64,000 bases of DNA. It comes from Hydractinia symbiolongicarpus. Its lineage: Eukaryota; Cnidaria; Hydrozoa; Anthoathecata; Hydractiniidae. The notes under the pieces were generated by a model. It had not been told where the DNA came from and did not search any database. It saw nothing but the letters and a program-made list of their open reading frames with translations. The stretch lies in contig NC_079883.1 in the NCBI RefSeq assembly GCF_029227915.1, forward strand, positions 6,882,001 to 6,946,000, given 5' to 3'. Below are positions 48,501 to 59,624 of the stretch, in pieces (position 1 is the stretch's first letter; every line of letters begins with the position of its first letter). The position numbers and the translations under genes were made by a program.

Positions 48501-49798
48501 TCTTCAAAAAGACGGTTCACCAATAAAAGAAGGACATGCTTTGTTAAGAGACGTTTACTTCAAACCAAACAGACTAGAGATGGAAGGAGGCGTCGACCCA
48601 GTGTTTCGTGGTGCGGTTGCTTTTCCCGCTCAAGAAATCGACTTATTGATGGTTGATGAAATGAGAAATACACTCTTCCCCACAACTGCTGCTTCTCCTG
48701 GTAAACAAACTGGATTTGATTTAGCTTCGCTTAATATACAACGGGGAAGGGATCATGGATTGGCTGATTACAACACCGTTCGCAAAAATTTGGGATTAAA
48801 AGGTGAAGTAAAAGAAAAATCAATTTTATACAAAATTTCATTTGCATAGATTATATGCGGCATGCTTTCAACATATCACATATATATTCTTTAGAATACA
48901 AATCATTTTCCGAAATTACAACAAATAAAGATGTTGTGAAAAAATTGAAATCATTGTACAAAGATATTAACAACATTGATCTTTGGGTGGGAGGACTTGC
49001 TGAGGATCATGTTAAAGGTTCAGAGCTGGGCGAGACTTTTCATACCATTATCGTAAAGCAGTTTACAAGAATTAGAGATGGAGATAGATTTTGGTATAAA
49101 AATGTCTTGACAAAAGAGGTGAGGATCCTTTATATACATCAAATCATTTTCGAGTATTTGATTGCTGGTGTTTCTATTGATGACAACGCCTAGAATGTAC
49201 ATAGTAAAAATAGTGTCAACAATTATAATTTGATAATGTCGCATTTTTTTCATAGGAAATCAAGGATGTTGAAGAAACCACACTTGGCAAGATCATCAGA
49301 TTGAATACAGGCTTTGAAGAATGTCCTGATAACGTTTTCTTTTCAACAAAGAACTGCATTGGTGTAGAAAAACACCAATGTGTACCCAAACTAGAAAGTA
49401 ATGAAATTGTTGAAATGAATGAAAAAAATAGACAGCTGAAGAAAGACGTAGAAGAAAAAGATGAGAAACTTAAATTATTGATTATACTTCTGGGAGTGAT
49501 AAGCGCAGTTTGTTTGTTTGTCATTCTCATTTCGGTTAAAATCGCAAAAACAAAAAGCAAAACAGACAAGGGTAAGGATATGTTATTTTTTAGAAACAAA
49601 AATTAAAAAAAATCAAATTTTTTAGTAAAATTGTTCTATCTGGAAGTGGAAATTGAAGGTTGTGTTCGAAATTATAAACAAATTCTTTTAAAAACTTTTT
49701 TTTTTATTATTTTAGGACAAATTCCATGTGTTGTAACAAACACACAAAAGAAGGACATGGTTGAACTGGGTGAACCAAATTATGCAGTCGAAGCATGA
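39556..49798 (+). CDS. Membrane-anchored FG-GAP / ASPIC-UnbV / animal heme peroxidase fusion protein
   Basis: Twenty-three exons, all phases agreeing: 39556-39837, 42170-42398, 42889-43205, 43290-43336, 43436-43544, 43837-43965, 44175-44351, 44991-45355, 45539-45617, 45702-45880, 45961-46036, 46117-46373, 46536-46764, 46868-46924, 47211-47306, 47403-47473, 47601-47763, 47847-48017, 48176-48357, 48465-48802, 48895-49118, 49256-49571, 49716-49798; 1391 aa. Signal peptide ~1-17. Seven D-x-D-x-D-G calcium loops (DYDNDGLDD, DVDSDGDLD, DFDQDGFLD, DFDNDGWPE, DINNDGYMD, DFDNDGFLD, DFDNDGDED) form an FG-GAP/VCBS propeller, ~95-535. ASPIC/UnbV domain ~555-637 (HFGLG, VDVYWP). Heme peroxidase ~749-1285: distal Q844 and H848 (GQFLVHD), R980 (GDIRANV), proximal H1075 (FRFGHS), N1162 (LNIQRGRDHG), calcium loop ITAYLDAN. 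Then coiled coil and one TM helix (~1337-1357). Expected to be a type I cell-surface or vesicle peroxidase. The two heme-ester carboxylates of myeloperoxidase are Val847 and Val983 here. Confidence 0.93.
39838..42169. other. Intron 1 of the FG-GAP/peroxidase gene
   Basis: The largest intron of the gene (2.3 kb, donor AAG|GTTAGT, acceptor TTTCTAG). No further exon was found: the frame is open from exon 1 to exon 2 in phase 0, and the ORFs at 40332-40583 and 39994-40227 lack domains. Confidence 0.5.
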
Positions 49799-49889
49799 AG
49801 ACAAATAAAACAATCATTTTGAACACGAAAATTTGATCTTGATGATACTACTCTGGAATATAAATTAATTTTATAACTTGTACTCACAC

Positions 49890-49895
49890 AATAAA
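49890..49895 (+). terminator. Candidate polyadenylation signal
   Basis: AATAAA, 92 bp after the stop codon of the peroxidase-fusion gene; another AATAAA lies at 49804-49809, closer to the stop. Either could direct cleavage. Confidence 0.5.
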
Positions 49896-51089
49896 TGTAA
49901 ATTTTGCAGTATTTTAATTACACTTTTTAAACAGTCTTTTTGGTCCCTTTACTATCCTGATCATTTAAATACAATTTACGGAGATAAATAACGGCCAGTC
50001 TGTCAATTGGAATGAGATCCAGGTTTATCCATTGTTTCTTTGGTGTTGATGAGAGCGAAGTAACTATGCTTCAACAATCAGATATATAAACTCTCCAAAC
50101 TCATTTAGAGAAAGAAATGTGAACCAGGGAACAACAAGGAGAAAAAACATGATAGGGTAACTGCTAAGAAAAGTGTAAATCGCCAATGGGTGTGCATGGT
50201 CATAATACACTCCACTCTAGGTCCCTCTGTTGAAAAAGCGTTTCTTTGTTCTCTACGTGTGTGAGAAATCTTCGTCATAGTCCAGTCTGATAAACATTTG
50301 CTTGTGTAATAACGAAAGGGTGACATCAAGTGATTTCGGTAAGCACCAATACTTCATTACTTCACTGCGTGTAAAATGTTCCAAAATACGAATGAAACAA
50401 ATATTATGATGACATTATGATGACAGCTTTGCTGCTAAAATGTAAATCGAAATTAAGCATACGGTAACTCTTTCATTCATTCTCATTCAAAATAATTCAT
50501 TCAAAAATGTTACTCCGTAAAATGTTTTACATAACTTTTTAAAATAGAATTACAAAAATAAATCAGGAAGCAAAATTAAACAAGGAAAACATATGATTTC
50601 TTCCAAACTATTTATTTTTGTGTTGATAACTCTCCTCAGCATTTTTTTTCCTTCAAGAGTTTGGATTTTTTATTTTAGAGGTCCAATAAATATTGCTTTA
50701 AAAATCTACTCTGCTTGTGTTAATTGAATCTAAAGACAATATCTTCTCAATGTCATGGTCCTAAAAAACACATATTTTTACTTATTCTGGAATTTTTTTT
50801 ATGACATTAAAAAATCTCCTTTATACCACATTTATTGTTTAAGGTGTAATAATTGTTAACCAATCCTTTGCATCGATTCAAATCACGTGATTGGCATCGT
50901 TGATAGAAAGTTACCTCCCTTTTTTTTACTCGCGAAAGTTTCTTTCTAAAGTAATGTAAATTAGACGTACGCTGTAGAAATGTATTCGCTATATCGCATC
51001 CGTCGTGTACATGTCGATATGCGTGTTTAACCGTCATTTATTTCATCTGTTTCTGAGAAAAGTGTTCATTTTAGCTAGTAGGAGGGATG
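49896..51089. other. Gene-free spacer
   Basis: No exon or mobile-element end recognised. Minus-strand ORFs at 50105-50329 and 50807-51037 have no domain. Confidence 0.4.
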
Positions 51090-51092
51090 TTA

Positions 51093-51839
51093 AGGCGGGG
51101 CAAACATTTTTTTCCCATGTTGGATGAAAAAATGCATGTTGGATGAAGCAAAATTGTAGGTTTGTGGGACTGCTTTTAAAAACATATGAACGATAAAGAG
51201 TTTATTTATTCCTGAAAAACAAAATGGCGAACGGAAGGAATTCTGCAGTGCTGCTTATGTTGCTGAATGAACTCGTCGATTCAGACGATGAAAAACCAAC
51301 CCGCGAAAAAACAAGAGAGTGGATAAAGAGGAGGGAACAAAATGGATATTTTAGTAATATCATTAAAGAATTGAAGATCGAAGACAGATTCGGATTTAGG
51401 GAAATGTTTTGGATGGATGTGGGTGATTTCGATATTTCCTCCTTATTGAAATATCCCATCTGATATCGCCGGGCCAGATGAGCAACTGTGGTGGACAGAC
51501 CAATCTTGGCAGAGGAAAGACTCGTCCTTAGTCTTCGTAATGTTTTTATTGAAACGCCTCAAATTAAAATTATTCTATCCAAAAATTCAACGTTCGAAAT
51601 TCGCGGGATTTTTATATGTTGGATGAAAAGTACCACCAAACCAATCCAACATGAAAATCCACGCAACTCAGGTAGAGAATTCCTTTGATCTTGCCAAAAA
51701 TGTTGGATGAAATGTTTGACGGCGATCAAACTTCATCCAACATCGTCCAACACTATTTTTTTCTTCTTTTTTGACTCAAACCAGTCCTATATTTCATCCA
51801 TCATGTTGGATAAAATGTTGGACCGGTTTGCTCCCGCCT
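51093..51839 (+). mobile_element. PIF/Harbinger transposon, internally deleted, with intact ends
   Basis: The ends AGGCGGGGCAAAC (51093) and GTTTGCTCCCGCCT (ending 51839) are inverted repeats with one extra base. They are flanked by TTA on both sides (51090-51092 and 51840-51842), the TWA-type target duplication of PIF/Harbinger. The element is 747 bp. The motif TGTTGGATGAA recurs near both ends in both orientations (51118, 51136, 51617, 51702, 51734, 51750, 51803), which suggests subterminal binding sites. It carries the beginning of a HARBI1-like transposase and has lost the DDE core. Confidence 0.85.
51224..51463 (+). pseudogene. HARBI1-like transposase N-terminal remnant
   Basis: A 79-aa ORF beginning MANGRNSAVL and containing TREWIKRREQNGYFSNIIKE, then ELKIEDRFGFREMFWM. 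This is the N-terminal R-x-W ... G-x-[FY]-x-x-L-x-x-E-L ... F-x-x-x-x-R/W-M layout of PIF/Harbinger nucleases. After its stop, the frame resumes with RPILAEERLVLSLR, matching the family's I-x-x-x-E-R-L-x-x-T-L-R block, so a stop (and probably a small shift) interrupts the gene. The catalytic D, D and E are absent. Confidence 0.75.
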
Positions 51840-52129
51840 TTAGCAATTGTAGGCTCAAGATTTATTGAGCTTAGCAAGTCATAACCACTAATCATTAAAC
51901 CTCTTTTGGCTACTCAAGTTCAAATTGAACTAATGTTTTGAAATTTCGCCCTGCATTAACTAAGAGTTATATAACTAACCTTCTTGGCCGAAGTAATCCA
52001 ATTTCCAGTACAATATTGTTGTAATGTCTGCCAATAAACACATACAATATTATTCATCTTTCAGAACGCGCCCACTGCGGTTCCTTTACACTAATCACAA
52101 TTATGCAAACATTGCTGTCCTTTTTTTGG

Positions 52130-52610
52130 CAAATTCACAAAACGCTTTATTTTTTAAAATACAATTCGCGAAGTTAGATTCTCGCTAAATTTTACATTTT
52201 TTAGGATTTTTTTATTTCACTGTAAAAACTTTTTGAAACAACAAAATCTGTTAGTCAACGATACAGCTGAAAGTTGTTCAGACGATATATCTGACGGGGT
52301 GGAGGATGGAAGGCATGCTTTTGGTTGTTATATCGTTTGTTTTACTTTTCATGAAAAATTAGTTGTTTTTTCACATTTATTTACAAGAAAAAAAGAGCGA
52401 AAACTGATCAAGCATTTATAATAACAGGAGTTTATAGAAAAAACAATTTATTTACAGCACCTTAAAAACATTATTGAAATGAATAAAAATTCGCGAAATT
52501 TAGTTTTCGCAAAAGATTCAAGGAATACCCATTCGCGAAATCTAAAAAATAACTAAAAACGCGAAATCTAATAAATGTTAATTCTCGCAAATAGTGAGTT
52601 TTTAAGGAAT
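52130..52610. mobile_element. GCGAAA-rich MITE remnants
   Basis: Clusters of ATTCGCGAAATTTAG, TTTTCGCAAAAGATTC and GCGAAATCTAA (52165-52195 and 52488-52595) resemble the interior of the MITE at 22009-22563. Ends were not resolved. Confidence 0.4.
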
Positions 52611-52659
52611 GCTAGCGCTAAAATATCAATGTAACTTACAATTCTTTTTGTTTATACGC

Positions 52660-53147
52660 TCAGGGAGCTATATAAAGTGAAGTAGCACTATCTCGAACAA
52701 AAAATTTGGTCCCGTCAGCATTTACGGTCTCGCTAACTGAAATCTCTCCTGCTATCTCGAAATAACTTTCAGTTCCTCGGAACAAATTACAATCTTTATC
52801 TCGAACGTTTTGTTTTTTTCTTCATTTTGTGTATCTTTTATCTACGTTGTGTATTTTCACTCTTCAGAAGTCAAAAGAAAGGTTACTGCAAAAACATTGA
52901 ACGAAAAGCACTTAAAGAAATAGAGGAAGGATTTTTAACAAAGATGTTGCTATATGTTCATATTTTTTATTGGATTTTTTTTACCCCCAGTCTGGTTTAG
53001 GTATCTTACTTTAGGAGTTTGCTTTTGTAATTTTTCATACTTCTATTTGTTAAAAGTTAATATCCCGCCATTTTGAAATTTTCTAGGCGTAATCCCGATA
53101 TCTCAACTTTTTGTTCGATGCGCCGAAGTTCGACTCGACTGCACATT
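52660..53147. mobile_element. Possible pogo/Tigger-like relic
   Basis: The right side, in reverse complement from about 53145, reads CAGTCGAGTCGAACTTCGGC and then ATCGAACAAAAAGTTGAGAT. The left side has ACTATCTCGAACAAAAAAT (about 52691). Repeated TATCTCGAA and ATCTCGAAC motifs suit the ends of pogo-type elements. The left end is not clean and no transposase is seen. Confidence 0.4.
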
Positions 53148-55107
53148 TTTCAAGAAATAACAGCACGTCAAAGCGCGGTTATTATGATAATTCTTATCAT
53201 ACACTTTCGTTTTCAAATTAACGGTATTATTGCATATAATTAAAAAATCCCAACGGGGAAGAATATGGCTGAGGCGCACTACAGAGATTAAAAAGTAAGA
53301 CAGCCAGTGAGACTAGAAGCTGTCTTCAGTTGGTGGGGTTTCGCCAGAAATAATTTTCGCGAAAAAGAACATTTCAACATTTTATGGAAAGAATCAGAGA
53401 TGAGGTTAAGAAAATGTCAAAATTTTGGGCTGAGCGTTATCTACGAAATTAAAACGGTCGAAAATTTATAGTTAATGTGAGTGTATTTTTTGGATGGTGC
53501 ATCGCAGATTTATCGAATTACTGTTCTGGACGTCTGTACTTGAACAAAGTTAAATGCGCATGCGTATAATTTTAAAACCAACAACGCTGTGAAAGCTAAA
53601 AGTCAGTCACCATTACGTCACTTTTATGGTTTAAATTTCATATGAATTAACATTTTCGCAGTTCACAAAGTTTCAGGAGATTCGATGTTGACTTCAATTT
53701 CCAGGGTTTGGTAAAAAACACGGAACATTATATACGTGAAATTTCATTTGTCTGTTAAAAACGTAAAATCAAAACAGATATTTGAATTTTTTTTTTACAT
53801 TTATTGAAGTTCCTATACATGAACGATAAATTAAAAAAGTTCCACATTACATGAACGATCAATTGATAAATAACAAAAATATACATAAAACATAAAGTTG
53901 AAAAGTATACATAAGTTCAGATTTTTTTTTAAAAAAAATCGTATAGTAATATCTCCAAGCCTGAGAACTTTTTCTCACTCTCATATCTTCCTAAATCAAG
54001 TACAAGGAAAACTGTTAATGATAAGAAAAAGCAGCATTTTGCATGAAATAATCTTGAAACTATACTATGTAAAAAAGTGGAACATGCAGCCATGACAACA
54101 AGTATCAAATTAGTTTGTAAAATTAAGCATATACATATACTTTCAGATAAAATTGGAAACATCTTAAAAGCTCACAATTAAGCTTAATTTGCTTATTAAA
54201 AAAAGTGAATTCGTTTTTTTTTTACATTTATTTAGGTTCCAAATTACATAAATAATAAATCGAAGAAAGCTACAAAATAACATGCAACCTTTTTATAAAA
54301 AATGCATGACAATATCATAAAGTCAAACTATATATATATATAAAAGAAATCAAATATTAGACATGCATGCTTTGACCATAACATTTCATAAACAGAGTTG
54401 TTCTCCCCAATACCTTTTACGTCTTAAAACTCGCGTTTAATCAGAGTGCACCTACTACAGCAAGGCTTTGAGCCAGTGCGGGATGGCTTCTGTTAACGTA
54501 GTTTTGTTATTATGGAGATTAAACTAATTATGACTTTTGACTATTGTGGAGTTAATTGGCGCAAATGAAATGTAGACGTGTATTGTGGAAATTATTATTT
54601 CGACCTGCGGCTTTTTGGTTGTATCAATATAATGTCAAAAATCCGAAAGTTCTGATGAAAAAGGTTTTGAGTAAAGTTAGCTAGCTAGCCATTGAAAGGC
54701 TTTCGGTGGGTCATAAAATGTCAAGAACAATTACGAAAACCTGAAATATACATCTCTGCAATGCAGTATTCATAAAGCATGGTTTGGTAATGTTTTTGTT
54801 AATTTTAGTAGCTACAAGTGCTGTTACCTAAGCTAATATCAATTAAAAAAATGTTTACAGAACTACAGAACCCGACTTTCTGCATTTAGCTGTCTTCGGA
54901 TAAAGTTGTCGATAACCGATAAACACGATGCTGAAATATTTAACCTAAATTTATAGCAGTAAAACTTCGGTTTATTAGCGTAGTTAAAAGAACGCAAAGC
55001 TTAATTAATCGTAGCAGATATACAACCATTCAATTAAAGGGTATTTATACATAGGTTTTATAATTATTTACCTTTAGGGTTTATTTTATAGTCATTAAGG
55101 ATTTTAT
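53148..55107. other. Gene-free AT-rich sequence
   Basis: Contains two related segments with TTTTTTTTTACATTTATT followed by GGTTCC or AGTTCC (53790 and 54218), suggesting an old duplication, and a TA run near 54331-54342. No exon supported. Confidence 0.4.
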
Positions 55108-55341
55108 TTGAAAATAGGGTATATTTTACGAGGAAGAAACAATATTATCCCCAGTGTCTTGCTTCAGCTATCTTGTGTCAGAGCATTACTGCATCGAAAC
55201 ACTGTAAATGAAGGAGATGTTCCAGAACTTTTAGAAAGATGCACTCCACAGATGGTCATAAACGAAATCTTCAACACAATTATGAAGTACTACACAAAGG
55301 AGGTGCTAAGCTACTACGACGAAGAGGAAAACACATCTTAA
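55108..55341 (+). CDS. Hypothetical ORF, 77 aa
   Basis: Begins MKIGYILRGRNNIIPSVLLQ and ends YYDEEENTS. It is compositionally protein-like (Leu/Val-rich helix, acidic end) but no family is recognised. It lies at the left edge of the transposon-rich tail of the window and may belong to a mobile element. Confidence 0.2.
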   Translation: MKIGYILRGRNNIIPSVLLQLSCVRALLHRNTVNEGDVPELLERCTPQMVINEIFNTIMKYYTKEVLSYYDEEENTS

Positions 55342-56465
55342 AAAGTCAGCAATGACGGCGACGCTATAAATTGGAGAGATCCCAATCACGTAAGAATACA
55401 CGGAAAAACAAAAGAAAGAAAGAACCATCATCACACAGCTATAATGAAGAAAGAAAACATCATAAAACTGTCAAAAATAATTATAATTATAGAAGAATAC
55501 AAGAACTTAGAAATAAATCAAACAATAGATAAACAGTAGACTTTATTGTCAGTACACTGTTATCAACTTATGAAAATATTTTTACTCAAATGAAAGTGAA
55601 GAACTTAAAAAGTGCATACTGGAAGAAGTTAAAACAGGATGGAAAAGAATCAAACAAAATTAAGAAGACGTAAAACGTAAATTTGAGAAATATATACTAC
55701 AAATAAAATGATTCTATATACTTTGTGCATGTGCTGCATGTGCGCGCTTTCTTTGATTCTCATCAGGGTTGGTACCTGAAACACAACACAGATGAGTCCA
55801 TGTAAACTTCACAAAACTAGCTAATGTTAAAAGTGCAAAAAACAAGATACGTCCAGGTTGTGCAGCATGCCTTCAACATACTAGCTACAGCATACTATTA
55901 ACAACAACCCTGAAAACACTTAACAAGACACAACCCTCAACAACTCACCTACGCCTCTCCTGATAAAACGGTCAACAACCCACCAACGCCTCTCCTCACA
56001 TTACCCAAATCAAACACTTATTTTAACACGATAAAGGACAATAACTTTGTTAAGAGGGAGAAGGCTCTCCTTGGAAGAACTTTTACGTTTTGAAACGTTA
56101 AAGAAAACGACAGAAGACTGCATCCAAAACAAGCAAAAGAAGACTGCTTCAACGTCCTGTTAAGTGATCGCCTTCTACAATCTGCGAAAAGTCGAGGATA
56201 TGCCACCATAAGCAGAAAGTTACCATCCGAAACCTGCTGTGCATCCAAAAGTCATCAGTCCTTGGTCGTGTGCTATTTTATCTTATGACCTAGGTCCCCA
56301 GTATCTTCCGGAGCTATTTTCCAGTTCCTTTTTCTGGAACTTTCACTTCATTTGCGAGTTAACATATTTGTGATCTTCATATTCACCCCATCAAACCATC
56401 ATCTCTATCCAAAAGGTAAAAAGAGGGAAAAGAGAAGGGAGGGAAAAAAGAAGGGAGAAAAAAAA

Positions 56466-56621
56466 ATGGACCAAAGCCAACCCTCTCCTGATGATATATT
56501 CAATTTTATTGATACTCAGTATGATCAAATTAATCGAACTGAAAACTCAGATGGTTTTCAAACGGTCGTCCCAAAGGGGACAGAACGAAAAGAAACTTTC
56601 CATCAAAAAGTACCAAAATAA
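56466..56621 (+). pseudogene. Possible LINE ORF1 start
   Basis: After a purine-rich leader (56413-56465), a frame reads MDQSQPSPDDIFNFIDTQYD, then GFQTVVPKGTERKE, and stops after 51 codons. Its position upstream of L1/Tx1-type endonuclease fragments and the leader-ORF layout suggest a LINE ORF1 N terminus, but I cannot confirm this. A poly(A) run lies at 56812-56827. Confidence 0.3.
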
Positions 56622-56984
56622 CATTAACCTGTACCATATTCCCAAATCTTTACACAAAAACGAAAACTTTATCAAAAACTGAAACGCTGCTAGCCACCTT
56701 TAAATATTTGGTTATTTATAAGTAATAATTTAATATTTATTTATTTTTTGATGAAAATGAATGATCTTTGAAAACTTAAATTTTCTCTTTCTTTAGAATG
56801 AACCAAAATTGAAAAAAAAAAAAAAAATTATTGGAAGATGGAGGGTGGACCATGGATGGAGGATTGGGACAGAGAGTTAGTATCTGCACCAAAAGCAGCT
56901 TTTTGTCTCCCATTGTAAACCTAAATAAATAAATATATAAACACAAAAAAGAAAAGAAACCAAAAATTTTGTTGTTTTGATTCA

Positions 56985-57179
56985 TTGTTGAAAATGTTTG
57001 GAAAATCCACATTGATGGAGACATTGAAAGAGGCTTTTATCAAAATAGGTTTAGTTAGGAGTTCAATTGCTGCAAACTATAAAAACGTTATTGAGAGTAT
57101 AAGCGAAGAAGTTGATAGCAACTTATCTCTCTCAGACAGTTCTGGAAGTGGTTGGAGAATTGCTGATAAGACAGCATAG
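56985..57179 (+). pseudogene. Decayed ORF, possible transposon fragment
   Basis: A 64-aa frame with LVRSSIAANYKNVIESISEE and GSGWRIADKTA before a stop. The G-W-R-I-x-D block recalls the opening of Mutator-like transposases of the type at 62.6 kb, but the match is short. Downstream frames continue with many stops. Confidence 0.25.
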
Positions 57180-57654
57180 GTTATCCATCAAAAACTTGTT
57201 GATTCAGCTTTCAAGGAGCGGCTGTTTGGTTAACATGGATTTTATTTTGCATGATGCCAAGGAAGACGGTGATAACTCTAGAGCACTTAATAGTGTTTGC
57301 GCAAGGAAAAAACTTTACATGGTCTGAACTTTGAAAAATTTGATGAACCAACAGCAAGCGATTTGGAATTTATTGATGATATGTCGTTGTATTCCGAAAA
57401 AGAAGAAAAAGTAAATACAAGGAAAAAAGAAAACGTTGTACCGAGATTGGCTTTAAAAAGAGAAGGAGAGTAAAAGTTGATGACCTAGACGTTGATTTTG
57501 AAAAAGAAACAAAACTAACAAAAACAGGCAGTTGAAGAGCAGAAAAGAATACAAAACAATCGGTGAGTGTTCGAAGAGTGGTAATATAGCACTTGTCATA
57601 TTTCTTGTGTTTTTTAAATACTTAATTAATCTTTAATTAATTTTTATAGTTACC

Positions 57655-57790
57655 TGATAAAAGCGACAACAATGATGATGACGATGATGATGGTGATGAT
57701 GATGTGGTTGCGATGATGATGATGATGTTGGTTGCGATGGTGATGATGATATTGGTGATGATGGTGATGATGATGTTGGTGATGTTACAC
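57655..57790 (+). repeat. GAT/GGT trinucleotide repeat
   Basis: Imperfect run of GATGAT with GGTGAT and GTTGGT interruptions. On the minus strand it yields the His/Ser-rich ORF at 57633-58067, which is an artefact of the repeat. Confidence 0.95.
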
Positions 57791-58384
57791 AATTACAATT
57801 ACTAGAGTATAAAAACGTATCTTTCTTCAATATCCCTATGGAAATACCAGATGATATAGATGATATAATAACTGAACATCCCGAACCCATGGAAGAAGTA
57901 TTACAGGAAGGAAAAATTAGTAGTGAGAGACCAATAAGCAAGAAAGAAAAAAAGAAGAAAAAAGGAACAACAATCGGACAGCGAAAATATCCCAATTGAT
58001 ATAATGAAGAGAGAGACTTTAATAAACCTATGTCACAAACAAAACTATAATTATAGAAAAATACCACAAATAAAAAACAAATTAAACAAAAAAGAAGGAA
58101 TAGATTTTATGGTTAGTATGTTATTATTATTGAGCTATGGAAAATATTATCCAAATAATTTTGTGCAATTGGAAGATAGCATACCAGAAGAAAAACTAAT
58201 ATGGACGAAATCTAAATAGCAGACATAAAAAAATGGACAAATACCTGCATAAAATACGAAGGTAAATCTTCTATAATGTTAATTATATATATATTAAATC
58301 AAAAATAAAATAAAATAATAATAATAATTAATGATAATTTTATTTTTTGTGCATATGGGTGTGCGACGTGATTTAGTTTTACTT

Positions 58385-58800
58385 ATGGCGGGTATAACGG
58401 TAGCTACGGCAAATGTGAATGAGCAAATGTAAATGAGCTAAGAGACGTCCAAAAGAGGAAAAATATTTCTAAATTATTTTTTGATACCCCTTATGACTTA
58501 GTGAGCATCCAAGAAACGCATACCACAGAAGATAACCAACAAACCTGTAAAAAAAAAGTTAAAGGGAGAATCATACTGAAACAATGGTAGCTACAGCAAA
58601 TAGTGGTTGAGCGGCAGTGTTAATTAAACCAAATAGCAATATTAAAGTAATCAATTACAATTACCATATGAATGTTAGATTAACATTATAATCGAAATAC
58701 AAAATCATCTTATTTAAATTGTAAATATATATGGACCAAATAATCCCCAAGAACAGGAATTCTTTTTACAGTAATATTAAAAATTTTATAAATGCAAAAA
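58385..58800 (+). pseudogene. L1/Tx1-like LINE endonuclease, frameshifted
   Basis: Across frames one reads MAGITVATANVN, then NELRDVQKRKNISKLFF, DLVSIQETHTTED and, near 58728, IYGPNNPQEQEFF. These are the N-x-N-x-L-R, QETH (catalytic Glu intact) and YxPNxxxE-Q-x-FF motifs of the LINE AP endonuclease. A small duplication (AATGTGAATGAGCAAATG) disrupts the first block. This is a different copy from the one beginning near 59.6 kb. Confidence 0.65.
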
Positions 58801-59624
58801 CGCAATTGTATATAGTCCTGGCACCGGGCACAGTCACGGCACAGTTAAGGATAGTTCTTACTTTATTAACATCTTTTGAATGCCTTGAAATTAGTAAAAA
58901 AAGATTCAATGGTTATTAATAGAAGAGATTTTGTGGTTATTGTACTTCTGGTTGGTTCCAGGCATTATTTTTGGCAGATCTGGTATATTTACTTAAAAAA
59001 GCAAATAAGTAATAATACACAAACGAACATGCACCATTAACCTCCTGAAAATACTCTATTCAACAACTAAGCAAGTTCCTTCTGGAGTTTGGCTCGCTAC
59101 CTTTTCAACAGCAACATCCGACATCCGACTTTGGTGGGACAGAAAACCCAGTTTACGCTATCACAAGAATCAGGGATAGCATCCTCATAACCGTCAAAGT
59201 CAACGTGACGGTTTCCATATCTTTCTAGAAGAGTGAATAGAACATTCTAGTTGTATTTGGCTACAAGTATGACACACTTAACATGATATTTACTCACTTG
59301 ATGTATGATATTTGCTGCATGATTAAGATTTGCTTGATGATGTAAGCATATTTTCCATGGAATCATCTAGTTTATGAACAATCAAGAAGCACTTGTAAAT
59401 AGTACATAAGCACGAATGATTTCTTGTTAGAGTTAGTTGTAATTTTAGAGTTGGTGATTAAAGAAAAAAATATAACTTCAACAGAACTAACACGTAGGTG
59501 ACTGTTGGAGCCTCAAAACGAGAAACATCCATGGAACGAGGCATCAGAGAACCTGAAATCATTCAAGGTGACGTACAAAAATGTCACAAAAAGACGGGAC
59601 CACTGTTTTTTGTAAGAAAATATC

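Noticed and set aside
49216-49599. Minus-strand 127-aa ORF
   Set aside because: Antisense to exon 22 of the peroxidase-fusion gene.
39556-49798. Two adjacent genes (CRTAC1-like and peroxidase)
   Set aside because: Exon phases and open frame are continuous across exons 10 to 13, and no new signal peptide or ATG-led first exon is seen before the peroxidase domain.
57633-58067. Minus-strand 144-aa ORF rich in Ser, Pro and His
   Set aside because: Created by the GAT/GGT simple repeat read antisense.
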